Part shown: positions 25,130 to 34,912 of the stretch, in pieces
Numbering within the stretch: position 1 is the first letter of the stretch
Layout of the letters: each line of letters starts with the position of its first letter
Origin: Platycnemis pennipes
Lineage: Eukaryota; Arthropoda; Insecta; Odonata; Platycnemididae
DNA: 64,000 nt
Direction of reading: 5' to 3'
NCBI GenBank assembly: GCA_933228895.1
Contig: OW121847.1
Coordinates: 90,065,656-90,129,655, forward strand
Program-made: the position numbers and the translations under genes
Notes under the pieces: generated by a model
Told to the model about the DNA's origin: nothing
The model's input: only the letters and a program-made list of their open reading frames with translations
Database searches by the model: none

Positions 25130-25450
25130 TGCTTTTTCCATCATTCCCATTAACTTGCCCCTCGAAGATTGTTTTTCAGGCCGTCAAGTCTCAAGATATG
25201 GTCGATTAAACTTCCCCTCTTCTTTTCAAAGTTTCTCATTTCTCTCACACTTCTAATTCGTATGTAATCTTAAGCATTCTTCTGCAGCTCAACATTTTTA
25301 AATTTTTCCAGACTATACGTTTGTCACTCGGTTGATCCATGTTATCTTCATCATTCTTCTGCAGCACCGCATTTCGAACCCTTACAGACTAAACCATTCT
25401 GTTGTCACCGTTGTCATGCCTCACTGCCATAAAGAAACAAGCTCCAGTTG
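25130..25450 (-). mobile_element. RTE-type LINE, split copy, 3' segment
   Basis: On the minus strand from 25450 downward, shifted frames give LFLYGSEA, FEMRCCRRMMKITWINRVTN, DHILRLDGLKNN and IFEGQVNG. These correspond to the LYGSET, AFEMW..RRM.KI.W..RVTN, GHILRHD.L and IIEGK blocks of RTE polymerases. The copy has many stops and an internal tandem duplication (25275-25415). With 25905-26095 and 26700-26815 it makes one dispersed minus-strand RTE copy in the correct N-to-C order. Confidence 0.7.
25275..25415. repeat. Diverged tandem duplication inside RTE remnant
   Basis: Two units of roughly 77 bases start at 25275 and 25352, each with CATTCTTCTGCAGC followed by a CATTT, a CAGACTA and a TTGTCAC block at matching distances. 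On the minus strand both encode a CC/SCRRM-like motif, so the RTE coding block has been duplicated. Divergence between units shows the duplication is old. Confidence 0.55.
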
Positions 25451-25482
25451 TGGATGCTAATAAAGTGTTTCCTTACTTTCGA

Positions 25483-25800
25483 GGATTTTTCTGCACACGT
25501 GGTATTCTTATCACAGTGAAAACTTTTATTTGGGCAGATGCTATGGTAAATGTATTTTTTCCATACGATTACCTCAAAAGGCACACTGTTTTCAGTGCTG
25601 GAACCTTTTTCCTCCAGGCAAGGGCCCTTCCGAAAATGTTTATTTGCATTCCCCAATATTTCCAGCCGCCAGTAGATTCTTCTTGTGGTATGTCCTATTG
25701 CAGAATCTCCACAAGGAAAAAAAATCCCTCTGGACCGGGACTCGAACTCATAGCCCCCTGACTTCCAATTCGATACTCCGCTAATTGAGCTACCGAGGCT
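25483..25800 (-). repeat. tRNA-derived SINE inserted in RTE copy
   Basis: The minus strand begins near 25797 with GCCTCGGTAGCTCAATTAGC, a good A-box region, and has GAGTTCGAGTCCCGG, a good B box, near 25735. It is therefore a tRNA-derived, polymerase III type SINE. The body continues to 25483 and matches 24552-24725 in inverted orientation. It interrupts the minus-strand RTE coding order between a KLKD-like block (about 25920) and an LYGSEA block (about 25440), so it is younger than that RTE copy. The 5' boundary may lie up to about 100 bases further out. No clear target duplication was found. Confidence 0.75.
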
Positions 25801-25904
25801 TCCTTCTCCCCTGTGGAATTCTATTGTGCATTGCGCTATTGCTTTTGCGGGCGACCCCGCTAAAGAGCCCGCGGTTAATTCGCAATCCTTCAATTTGTAG
25901 GATG

Positions 25905-26095
25905 CCATCTTCATAAGGGCTGTTCCACAGACTATTTCCTCATTGATTTGTCCATCGACGGTTCCTCCGATTCCTAAATAATAATAAACTGTCACCTTAT
26001 CAAGCTCTTGTTTTCCTAGTTGACGTTGGTCTTGGCCTCTCAGTTATCTTTTTCTTGATCTTCAGGTGATATCTGGGCATTGTTTTTCCAATATT
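25905..26095 (-). mobile_element. RTE-type LINE, split copy, middle segment
   Basis: The minus strand reads KVTVYYYLGIGGTVDGQIN, EEIVCGTALMKMASY and KLKD. The family consensus here is V..FKYLG.TI..DG...EEI..RIA.A..AF.KLK, the block just after the reverse-transcriptase palm. It lies between the RT-box piece (26700-26815) and the ETWT-region piece (25130-25450), in the right order and orientation. Confidence 0.65.
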
Positions 26096-26180
26096 TATTA
26101 GTCTAATTGTGCAATTAGACTGTAGTCTAATAGTCTAATTATAATTGTGCAATAGTCTAATTATTAGTCTAGTGTGCAAT
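26096..26180. repeat. Mosaic of AGTCTAATT / TTGTGCAAT units
   Basis: The motif AGTCTAATT or a close form occurs about five times in 85 bases, alternating with TTGTGCAAT. GTCTAATTGTGCAATTAGAC (26101-26120) forms a near-perfect palindrome with 9-base arms. The spacing is irregular, so this is a scrambled local duplication and not a regular satellite. Confidence 0.6.
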
Positions 26181-26559
26181 TAAAAGCTGACTTAGGAGAC
26201 ATAGGTTTAAAATTAGTTACAAACGGTCTGAATTAAAATTTAAAAAACGTCTTACTGGCGATTTGGATTTAGTTTTGTATGATAAATTACGGAAGAAGAG
26301 GAAGGTGAACAATCATGAATATTTTTCGTTTTTCGGGGGAAACTGCAATTCTATGTGTACCTTACTGTAACTAAATGCATAATTAATGATGAATCTTACT
26401 GCAAACAACGTGAGTATTAATGGATGATGACGAAAATGATCTAAATAACATATCCAATATTAAATATATCTCAAGCTTAGCACTGAAAACCACTAATTTT
26501 GTATAAAATGTATGACATTATTGTAACTCAGTCTTTTCTGACAATATTGTTATTGTTTA

Positions 26560-26698
26560 TAGTTTTGACTTATTACTTGATGACTTGTTTGCTAGCTGTT
26601 TCCGTTGTGTTGTTTTTGTTTCAAACTTTATCAATGTTTTCTTTATGTACTGCTCTTATGGGGACACCCAGAGCATGAAATAAATTCAATTCAATTCA
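26560..26698 (+). mobile_element. Possible non-LTR 3' end
   Basis: TTATGGGGACACCCAGAGCA, then TGAAATAAATTCAATTCAA, looks like a LINE 3' terminus ending in an ATTCA short repeat. It abuts the RTE RT-box piece starting at 26700, consistent with an insertion into that copy. No coding part was recognised. Confidence 0.35.
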
Positions 26699-26699
26699 A

Positions 26700-26815
26700 G
26701 TCTTATTTACGGCCCTTTCCGTTTCTGCCAAGACTGCTAAGTCATTGATGAATCGCAGCCTGCTGGATTTCTTCCCGTGGATATTCACCTTGTAGCTTGC
26801 TTTTGAATTGAATCG
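26700..26815 (-). mobile_element. RTE-type LINE, split copy, RT catalytic-box segment
   Basis: The minus strand from 26815 encodes KVNIHGKKSSRLRFIND and then LAVLAETERAVNKT. This matches the catalytic C region of RTE reverse transcriptases (I.G...LRFADD...LAE.E). The catalytic FADD is degraded to FIND, so the protein could not work even if intact elsewhere. Confidence 0.68.
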
Positions 26816-27189
26816 ATTGCGACATTCACTATATTTTAGGGGTTGTATTCTCACAAAAATTACAAGAAAACGGCAATTATTCGAAATAAAATCCGTTGCC
26901 GTTATTCGAGCATGGCTAATGAGCCTTCTTCAACTTCACATCGGAAATAGATCTACTGCAAAATGTTGGGAGTTGAAAAAATAGTAAGAGCAGGTTAAAA
27001 AAGGGAAATATGTCAATAAGAACTTTTGCACCATACGAAAGAGATCTTGAAATGGTTTTTCACCGAATTTAAAACAAAACACTTATGAAAATCAAAATAC
27101 GTCGGAAGATGAGTAAAGTAACCAATATTATGACGCAACTTCATAAACAAATGGACATTAATCCGTCATATCCTTCCATTCAACCAGAG

Positions 27190-27425
27190 TTCAACCCCAA
27201 AATCGTTTAATGAGTGACGGTAGAGCTTATGCCATAAGGCTGGTGAACTACAGACATCACAATATACGGGGGATAGTACCTTTCCCAGCGGATTTCCTGA
27301 TCTGCTACTCAGAAAATAGGAAAGCTTGAGTTTATTTGGACGTGCTCAGAGGCCTCCTTCGGAATTAAACCCATCTCCAGTCAGCTGACCGACGCTCTAC
27401 GCGCTGGACTATCAGACCGTATTCT
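27190..27425 (-). repeat. tRNA-derived SINE, family B
   Basis: The minus strand from 27424 shows CTGATAGTCCAGCGCGTAGA, similar to a tRNA D-arm/A box, then GATGGGTTTAATTCCG, similar to a B box. The body (27200-27330) parallels the one at 35945-36060: a GGTAGAGCT...CC block, a TTCACA/CACAAT block, then CCTTTCCC. It is a degraded second member of the same family. Confidence 0.6.
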
Positions 27426-27999
27426 ATCATTATCTACCGGTATGAAAGATTCTGAATTGCGTTGTAATACCTATACTATAAACAATTAACTAAAATAATA
27501 ATATGCAATTAGCAACTGTGAAGAAACAAAAATTTGGCATTATTTTATAAATAAATTTCGTCCATTCTTTGAAATTATTTGATTCATTACGTCAAAGTTA
27601 AAAATCGGAAATATATATCACCGGACCATCCATTTTAAAGAAATAGAAAATATCCTCATTCGACGCGAGAAATAACTACGAGAATATCATCTGTTCAAAA
27701 ACTGAAATACTGAATTCTACCTTACTAAATTTCCTGTAGGTATAGATTGAAACCAAACTAATTCTGGGTATTAGGTTTTACAGCGGCAGAAGCTATTTCG
27801 CTCAGCTTTGAAATTACTTGCGCAAAAGTGCCTAAACTGGAAACCGAGGAAACGTTATTTCCTCACCAACAATTTCACAGAATAAAACTGAAAATCCTCG
27901 AACACATAACCAAATTCTGATCAAAATTGATGCAGTGCGTGGTAGCCCTGACAATGATGATAGGGAGATTTCCATTCGCTCATCTACAACGCTTGGACG

Positions 28000-28440
28000 G
28001 AGGAGATGTGACCGGACGGATGACCAGCGGCTACAATTTCGCAAAATGATCGGTTGACGAGCGGCTATTTTCGGCGTGACCCAGATTGGACTCGAAAATT
28101 CCATTTTTACCAGTCGATCCACATCCACGTTTTCACAGCAACAACCAACCCACAGCCACGATGCAGTGGAATACCGTTTAGCACGATGGCCGCCGCTGCT
28201 GCGGGGGTCACTGGAGGCGAGCGCCAACCAAGGCAAGCGCCGAAATAACTTCATCCCGAGCGTTAAATCCGCCTTGGTGCCGCCATCTGGGCTTGACCGA
28301 CGGTAATGGTACGCTTCTCAGGGTAATTAAGGAGACGTACCTCGTTGTCGCAATCCAATTTCCATGTTCGTCGCAGCTGCAACGTGTGAGCAGCGAACGG
28401 GAAACTGCAAAGCGTCGCGAGAATTCTATTACGGGTTAAA
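28000..28440. promoter_or_regulatory. CpG-rich block
   Basis: CpG-dense unique sequence in AT-rich flanks. It contains ATGGCCGCCGCTGCTGCGGG at 28187, an ATG opening a 20-codon Ala-rich frame that soon stops, so it is not a credible exon. It is immediately upstream of a family A SINE. It may be a regulatory island. Confidence 0.4.
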
Positions 28441-28522
28441 GTGACAATTACTGACGTACTGAGCCATTTGCGGGCGCTTTCAGTGGCCCATCCTGGTGGA
28501 TATAGATGGACTTAGAATACAG

Positions 28523-28940
28523 AAGGGTGGTGAGCTTGGTGTTGTGGTTACCATACTAGCTACGCACCCCAAGGGCCCAGGTTCAAATCACGGCAGTAAC
28601 AGAAATTTCCCATTGGAATACCGGTCACTACTTGAGTGCTGTGTGGAGAGAACTCGTGGTTCACTGCTCCATCCGTCGGATGGGACGTTAAATCGTCAAC
28701 CCCTTGGGGCATTTCGTTCGCTGCCTCCACCGAATAACTAACTTGAGCGCCATGCGGGGAGAAGGAAGTTCAGTGAGATTACTGAACTTCCTTCCGTCGG
28801 ATGGGGCGTTAAAGAGTTGACGTTATGGAGGCTTTCGTTAAGATGGGCTAATTTCGACGCTCGCTTTCTCTTCATCCTTCCTAATTCCTACCTCTGCCCT
28901 ATAACTAGCCTATCCTTAATGCCGCAAATACGGCTGCAAA
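28523..28940 (+). repeat. SINE family A with duplicated central domain
   Basis: A tRNA-like head (B-box-like CCAGGTTCAAATC near 28577) is followed by the family's central block: a GTGGAGAG...CTC run, TCCGTCGGATGGGACGTTAA, and CCCTTGGGGC...TTTCGTT. Unusually the block then repeats (about 28741-28850) with GCGGGGAG, CGTCGGATGGGGCGTTAA and GGCTTTCGTTAAGA before a pyrimidine-rich end. A perfect hairpin (28761-28794) sits in the second block. Similar GATGGGACGTTAAACC blocks occur, from memory, in conserved central domains of invertebrate SINEs; I could not verify that. Confidence 0.75.
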
Positions 28941-28989
28941 ACTGCCGCAGAACGAAACAATAAGCCACCCGACAATGGCCCGATGTCGT

Positions 28990-29400
28990 CGGATTGCCTC
29001 ACCGCAAGAAATGCTTTGAGCGTATTGTTGGAGCTGCACTGTCGCCGGATCCCAACAGTGCACTGGGGCAGTCTTCCACGGGGACTTTTGCGAGTGAGTT
29101 GGATTTGGGAAGTGTGGTGTTAATGGGACTGTCGCAGAGAATCCTGTGGGTGAGAGCTATGGAGGAGGGATGCGCAGCCGTACGATCGCCGAGACAGGTG
29201 CAATTTCGCAATGGATTGTGGGATCAAGTGCGTTGGTGTGCTTTATTTGATTGTTTTATAATTTGGCATATATGTGTGTTTGCTTGGCATAACCTAGATT
29301 ACATACTTATAGTAGGTATGTTACATTTTTGTGTTTGTTTGTGTATGCTTGACACAGCGTATTGTACATAAAAGGTAGGTTACAAGCTTCCAGATCCCAC
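28990..29400. other. Unassigned, moderately GC-rich
   Basis: A 125-codon plus-strand frame begins at 28994. Its first 75 codons are in GC-moderate sequence and the rest runs into T-rich DNA coding for a hydrophobic tail. No motif was recognised and the minus strand is also open. I do not call a gene. Confidence 0.3.
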
Positions 29401-29489
29401 CTGCTACTATCTCAAAGAGAGTCATCTCGACACAAGGGCAGAGAGTATATTCACAGCTAAGCGTCATCGTGCTGGCCCATATGCGTACC

Positions 29490-30200
29490 TGCGTTGCTGA
29501 GGCTGTAGACACTTACGATTATCATCACCGTTTTGTATTGGTTCGCCTCACATCCACACGGCGGAACAATGACCATCCGACGCAACCGAGAAACGGATCA
29601 CCTCCACGCGCGTCGCTTACTCGAAAGCAGATGCGGGTCACAATTTCCCACAAATTGATCCGAAAAGGGAAGCGTCTGGAGCCGAGACCAGCACCGTATT
29701 TATACGGCCGTCCCAAAAACAATGTCCCTCCCCCACCCACCCACAAAGCGGGAGCCCGTGGGATTTGTGAAGGAGCCGGTCGAGGTTAAAGGTCGAACAA
29801 GAGAGCGGAAGGAAAACAGAAGAGGACAGGAACGGAATGGGGAGGAGGATGAAGAGAAAAGGCCTCCGATGGCGTTTACGGGGTTGAGGGAGGGACGAGA
29901 ATAAATGGGAGGACGGCATCAGGCACTCAATTCCCCCGAAACAGCCGCCCCTGAGGAAACCACCCCGTCTTCGTCGTCCTGGGTGGGGTACGCCCCCTCC
30001 CCCCGAATCCATTTCACGGGTGATTAAGCTCAGCGATCTCGTCACCCGGCGGTCATCTGACACACTCACTCCTCCCTACCCCATTCCCCCATTTCCGCAC
30101 CGATATACGGTTTCGCCAAAGAACCCGCGGACAAAGAGCCCAAAGAGGACTCCCCGGAATGACCCGTTCGAAGAATCGGATAGAAGGTATGACCGACGCA
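29490..30200. promoter_or_regulatory. GC/CpG-rich block
   Basis: A long GC-rich stretch with CpG and C-rich runs (CCCTCCCCCACCCACCCAC near 29728). Frames up to 143 codons are open on both strands without domains. Candidate regulatory island. Confidence 0.4.
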
Positions 30201-30346
30201 CGACAAGGAAGGTACTAAACGTATTAGTGTATTTTTTTTAGCGTCTCTTCGCTAGTTTTGTACGTAAAGGACCGGTCATAAATTACGCAACTGTAAAGAT
30301 TAACGTTAAACCAACTGCTAAGATAAACTATTGCCAGGGAGGGGGC

Positions 30347-30373
30347 GGGGGGGGGGGGGGGGGGGGGGGGGGG
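30347..30373 (+). repeat. 27-nt poly-G run
   Basis: Uninterrupted run of 27 G preceded by GGGAGGGGGC. It can form G-quadruplexes and is prone to slippage and to sequencing or assembly error, so the length is uncertain. Confidence 0.92.
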
Positions 30374-30404
30374 TGCCAACAATTTGTTACTTTGGGAAAG
30401 AAAG

Positions 30405-30500
30405 ATTCAGCCCTCACTATCATTCCATTCCTATCCTTGTACATTTTATCCCAGTCTGAAACACCTTTTAAGTTCTGGTACGGACCTGAAAACCACGGTC
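30405..30500 (+). repeat. SINE family A 3' module, isolated
   Basis: CATTCCTATCCTTGTACATT, then CAGTCTGAAACACCTTTTAA and GACCTGAAAACCACGG. It matches the 3' modules at 40620-40705 and 61150-61235. It lies 32 bases after the poly-G run, with no SINE body upstream. Confidence 0.55.
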
Positions 30501-30597
30501 AAAGAAAGATTCATAGTAAATCAATTCCTTATTCAAAAAAATCACGTAATAATAATAAGTGAACAAATAAATGTTGGATGAGTAAAAAACTTTAGCA

Positions 30598-30700
30598 ATT
30601 TTCCACAATGTAATTTAAAATAATAAAATTACACAACACGTGTTTCGGCTTACTAAGCCATATCAGGTGTACACTTGCACGTGTACACTGTAAATAAATG
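30598..30700 (+). repeat. Retroelement-end-like motif (CGTGTTTCGGC...ATCAGG)
   Basis: ACACGTGTTTCGGCTTACTA followed by AGCCATATCAGGTGTAC resembles the 'cgttt cgg ... catcatcagg' terminal motif found in some retroelements, including Penelope-like ones. No coding sequence supports it. Confidence 0.3.
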
Positions 30701-30899
30701 CATTGAGAAATATATACTGTATTCAAAAAGAGTATTAATTTTGTCATTTAAAAACGCTTCATTGGAAGCGTTATGTAATTTGGAGGGAATTATTTACGTA
30801 ATGCTTTGGAGCGTAATAGCGACAGAGAGAGGAGGGGGGGGGGTGTCAAAAAAGTGGGAAAACAGCATCATGCAATATATTGGTGACCCCTAACAAAAA

Positions 30900-33000
30900 T
30901 ATTTTCGTGAAGTTAATACGGCGTATTTCAGTCATGGTGTTACTTTGATATAGGTGGCTGTGTTGTCATTCTCCCCAGGTAAATTATATTTCAACAGCGA
31001 AATCTGTGGTGGAATAACTAGTAATATAATTGTTTGCACGTGGGCAATCATGCTTGGCGTGGAGTATCCTCCGGACTCGCACCTTTGAAGTGGATTACTC
31101 CGAACAATTGTACATGTAAAAGATCGTAGCGTCGGTCAGCCTTTATGCCGTAAGAGAGAATCCCGCTCAGGACACTACGTGCATATTAGTTGGAGTTTGA
31201 CATCTACAACGTGCATGTGGCAAATGTATGCAATGTAATCCTATTGTTTTGTTTTTGGGCTAACATAAATGTTAAGCAATCCCAAATAAACTGGATGGAA
31301 AACAAGTTCCTGTGATTAACATCCCGTGCCAGCCAGAACTTACTAGGGGATTGATTTGGGTAATTTGATTTGCGACGCCACACGCACTGAATCCGTTATT
31401 ATGGGGGCTACGAGCGTTCCCAATTTATTGCCTCTGCGACGGTGTACTGTATGTGACGTAAGGCATACTCCATCAATGATTTTGTGGCTCTATTTGACCA
31501 CAGCTGTCGGGAAACTAAAATGAAAGGCTCCTTTATGCGACTACGTATGCTGTTGTATTTAATTTCGAAGCAAATTTATCTTGTGCAAAGAAAGAAAAAG
31601 ACAAAAGACGTTACCTTCACTCCATAGCCAGCAGTAATTTATCCAAAATATACTTATTTTACGTCAGTGCCCGGAACTATAACTGAAATTAGGAAGAAGA
31701 CGAAGTGAATGAATTATTTTAACTCACAGTTAATAAGAGTTCAGTTTAATTCAGTTGAAATCCTTAGGAGACGATAAGGAAACGACAGGTAACATACTTT
31801 AAAATCCGAATTAATTAATCGGGAATTAAGACTGATTGGGCAACAATCATTTCCTATACTTGGCATCTGGAAATATTTTCACTAGGTTTTAAGGAGAGAT
31901 AAGAACGCTTCTAAAACTGGAATACAGCCGCGACTACATGCCATCAATACGAACTACAATTAATTTTCAGCTCGGGTTCACTTAGTGTGCAAATATATAT
32001 CCCAAATAAATCCGACGGGCGAGAGGTTCTGGAAAATGACCAGTTGCAGTTCCGCTACAGTAGTGAAATTCCAGTGCAGCAGTTACTCGCCGGTTGGGCT
32101 ATATTGAGTAGCGACGTCAAACGCAATTGCTGGATTTGTAATTATAAGTGCCAAGAATAATATCAATTAAGAGTCTCAACGGCGGTGTACTACACTTGAA
32201 TCAATCAAAACACGCCAGTTCAGAATTTCCAGAATACACAGGAGTCTGAACCAGGGCATAGTATCGGCCATGGGAATGAATTTTCATTTGGGATATATCA
32301 CACCATATTCAAGTAGTCATTTCAATACGAAGTCATCCATATGTTGCGGGATCCTTCCCTCACAATGCTCTGTAATATTTTTTAAATCACAGAACGCTCC
32401 CAACGAGCAATTTCTTATTGAATTGAATTATACAACGAGCATTCTAAGTAAATAACATATCTATTTGACATTACTATCATTTACAGCCGTTAATGTTGTA
32501 GAATCATAATTATAATTTGATCAAAGTACAGACTTCATAATACACCCATCTGACAACGTAACAGAAGGCTGAATCCCAGTACTTGGTGCATAGTAACAGT
32601 TGGCCCGACATCAACCCCAACCTCTTTCGAGTTACGTGATACATGGAAGGATCTTCAATCTCCATGCGAGAGCAATGAAGTGAATTAATCAAATGAGCTG
32701 AAAACAATGATTCTAGATCATGACTCGACAGTTGACTTATACGCGGCCATCATATATGATTAATGTGATTCGTTGGACTGGTCTTAGAAACAAAAAATAT
32801 TGATATTGGGTATAAGAACATTGATATTTCTGAATTTCCCATTTACCACCAAATGTTCATTAGTTTAAAAAATTTATCACGCAAAAAAAGCCAATTTTAT
32901 CCAACAAAAAATGATATAAAAATGACATTAGTAATTGGAGCTATAATGAAATGAAGAATCTAATGATACCAATAAAGCATTATTTTTTGATAATATTATC
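30900..33000. other. No recognisable genes
   Basis: Mixed AT-rich sequence. I saw no repeat family, RNA gene or protein motif. Confidence 0.45.
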
Positions 33001-33330
33001 GCATTCCTACAGGCTATGGTGGGTTTTAATGGGGTATCCATAGCCTGATTCCATTTTCCGAACGGATCCTTAACTAATTTATTCTCCGCTTCAGTTCTGC
33101 ACAGGCTCAACCTCCCTTCGCATTTTCTGAAATACTCTTCCTTTCCTTCCTATAACTTGGCATCCTATCTTCAATAACGGCCTTCAATTCCCCTTTTTCC
33201 CAATTACTTATTCCACTCACCCACTCAGCATCCTCTTAATGTCCAATTCCACTTTCCTTTCCCCCACTCAACTCTATCAACCGTTCTAATATCCTCACAT
33301 CGTACTTTTTACGTTCCCCTTCACACCCAA
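33000..33330 (-). mobile_element. Possible RTE-like 3' remnant
   Basis: Reading the minus strand with frame changes gives GELKAVIEDRMPSYRKER, then CAELKRRIN and PLKPTIACRNAIILSK. These are reminiscent of the LLK.VIEGRM..KR.R, Y.ELKR.A and tail sections of RTE elements. The similarity is weak and several frames have to be chosen by eye. Confidence 0.35.
33010..33047. repeat. 10-bp inverted repeat, 18-nt loop
   Basis: CAGGCTATGG (33010-33019) and CCATAGCCTG (33038-33047) are exact reverse complements. A shorter palindrome GATAATATTATC lies just before it. No function is implied. Confidence 0.9.
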
Positions 33331-33702
33331 ATCTCAAAAGACTAATATTATCATTACCATCAAATCCAGCACTTCACTAACCGTTTATTCACAGCCCTCT
33401 CAACGTCTTCGTTGTAAGCTTCCTCCAGCAGGTAAATTCCTGTTTAGCATGATCAAATCATTTACAAATATACATATTAAGCCTCCCCTAAACAAGTAAT
33501 GAGATCGTCTCAAAAATGAAGAGTATCCTAAGGCATGTGTCTATTCCGATCGAGAGGTAATGTTGAACAAATGACTCTAGTCTGTCAAATCCCCCCATAT
33601 CAAATGTCTTACAGCATTAAATACGTGAATATTGCTTTAAACTTTAAAATGACATGAGAAAATAAGGGAATAGTTTAAAGTTTGAGACAACTGCCGCAGT
33701 AA

Positions 33703-33755
33703 CCCCCCTGCCACACACCTTTATGGTAGCTTGCAGGGTACTATGTAGATGTAAC
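33703..33755 (+). mobile_element. CR1/L2-type LINE 3' tail
   Basis: CCCCCCTGCCACACACCTTT, then ATGGTAGCTTGCAGGGTACT and ATGTAGATGTA, matches the tail at 60869-60926 (CCACACACCTTTATGGTGGC, AGCAGGGTATTATGTAAATG, TAGATAG). At 60.9 kb the same tail ends an element with readable reverse transcriptase, so this copy is a heavily 5'-truncated insertion of the same type. Confidence 0.7.
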
Positions 33756-33959
33756 GAATCAAAAGGCGGACGGAAAATAATTACTCCAAAATATTTTTAG
33801 AGGGAAGAAAGGATGGGATGGTTTATTTGTGGTTTATAAAGGTGCCCCTTTAATGCAGCGATAATAACATATGATGAATTTGAGTTAAATACAATGTTTT
33901 TTCGGAAGGTGCGTAAAGAGTTGAGTAACCTACCGCAGCTGGTAGAATGAATACATCTG

Positions 33960-34410
33960 ATTATGGCACGTACTACGTTCGTTGTTATTTCTTGGCGCCA
34001 CGAAAGGATCACAAGCGACGCTCGTTCGCGTGGACCCTGACGGGATTCGCTTCGGGGAAATAAATCCTTGATCCCCAGTCCATGGACGAAACTCGGGCGG
34101 CTGCCCGCTAATAACACTCCCGCGTGGTCCCCCCGGAAGGGACGGACGCCAAATGAACGGTCAGTTGAACGATTTTAATGCCCATCGACGGACGGTTCGT
34201 CACGTCGCGAAACTTGGGAAATTAGCACCGGAGGGGAGGGGGGGGGGTTGAGAGAGGGAGGGATAGGGTGGAGGGAGGGTCGTTGAGGGTTGAGGGAGAT
34301 TTGGCGCGGCCGAGAAGTCGAGTGGGAGAGAGGACGGAGGCTTTGGAGAACGAGGCCATTAAAGGGATAGGAGCGCAGGGAAGAAAGGTGAGGAAAGAGA
34401 GGCCGAGGGA
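33960..34410. promoter_or_regulatory. CpG-rich block and G-rich tract
   Basis: 34000-34200 is CpG-dense (GTTCGTCACGTCGCGAAAC near 34195) and 34225-34400 is G/A-rich with a 10-G run. No coding motif. Candidate regulatory island. Confidence 0.4.
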
Positions 34411-34739
34411 GCATGACGATTTATCGACCCCAAGAATCGAAATTTGGCAAGTCGGACATTGACCAAATCGAAAAAGTCGAGCCAAGATGTGTCATTCCGA
34501 TCTCGTCGACACATTTTTTCATGTCGATTATCTCGGTGATTCAAATTATGAGGAAGCAGTCTATCCATTTTTCAAAGAGTAGCGCTGGAATTAGATTCTT
34601 GGAGTGGTGTTGCCACTGTATCTAGGAATACCGAACCGCGGTGTTGAGCCGAAGGAAGGTTTGATGAGTGAGAGAGATCACCAAGTAACAAGCCAAATGA
34701 CGGTATGTGAAATACAGTAGAGGGTAGGTGGAGAGGGTA

Positions 34740-34912
34740 GAGGGATCAAACTTTTTCCAGTAGGGCTTGAAGTTTACCAGGAATATCTGGTGTCCAGAAA
34801 ATCGTTCAGCTTGACTTTAAGTGAACATACCCGAAAGCCTATCCTGGAATCGAGCCCTAGACTTAAAGTTTGCAGCCAAAGCTCTACCCCTCTGGGCTAC
34901 CTCGGTGTTGTA
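34740..34912 (-). repeat. tRNA-derived SINE
   Basis: The minus strand from 34910 reads GAGGTAGCCCAGAGGGGTAG, an A-box region, then CTAGGGCTCGATTCCAGG, a B-box region, at tRNA-like distance. The downstream body (toward 34740) does not clearly match the other families here. Confidence 0.5.

Noticed and set aside
25414..25995. 193-codon minus-strand frame as a host gene
   Set aside because: It is a chance in-frame read-through of an RTE block, a tRNA-derived SINE and a further RTE block.
26096..26180. CRISPR-like array
   Set aside because: Units are too short and irregular, there are no unique spacers of constant length, and the context is an animal retroelement.
28187..28248. ATGGCCGCCGCTGCT as a first coding exon
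   Set aside because: The frame stops after about 20 codons and no donor site precedes the stop.
28994..29371. 125-codon plus-strand frame as a gene
   Set aside because: No motif; the second half is T-rich intergenic sequence; the opposite strand is also open.
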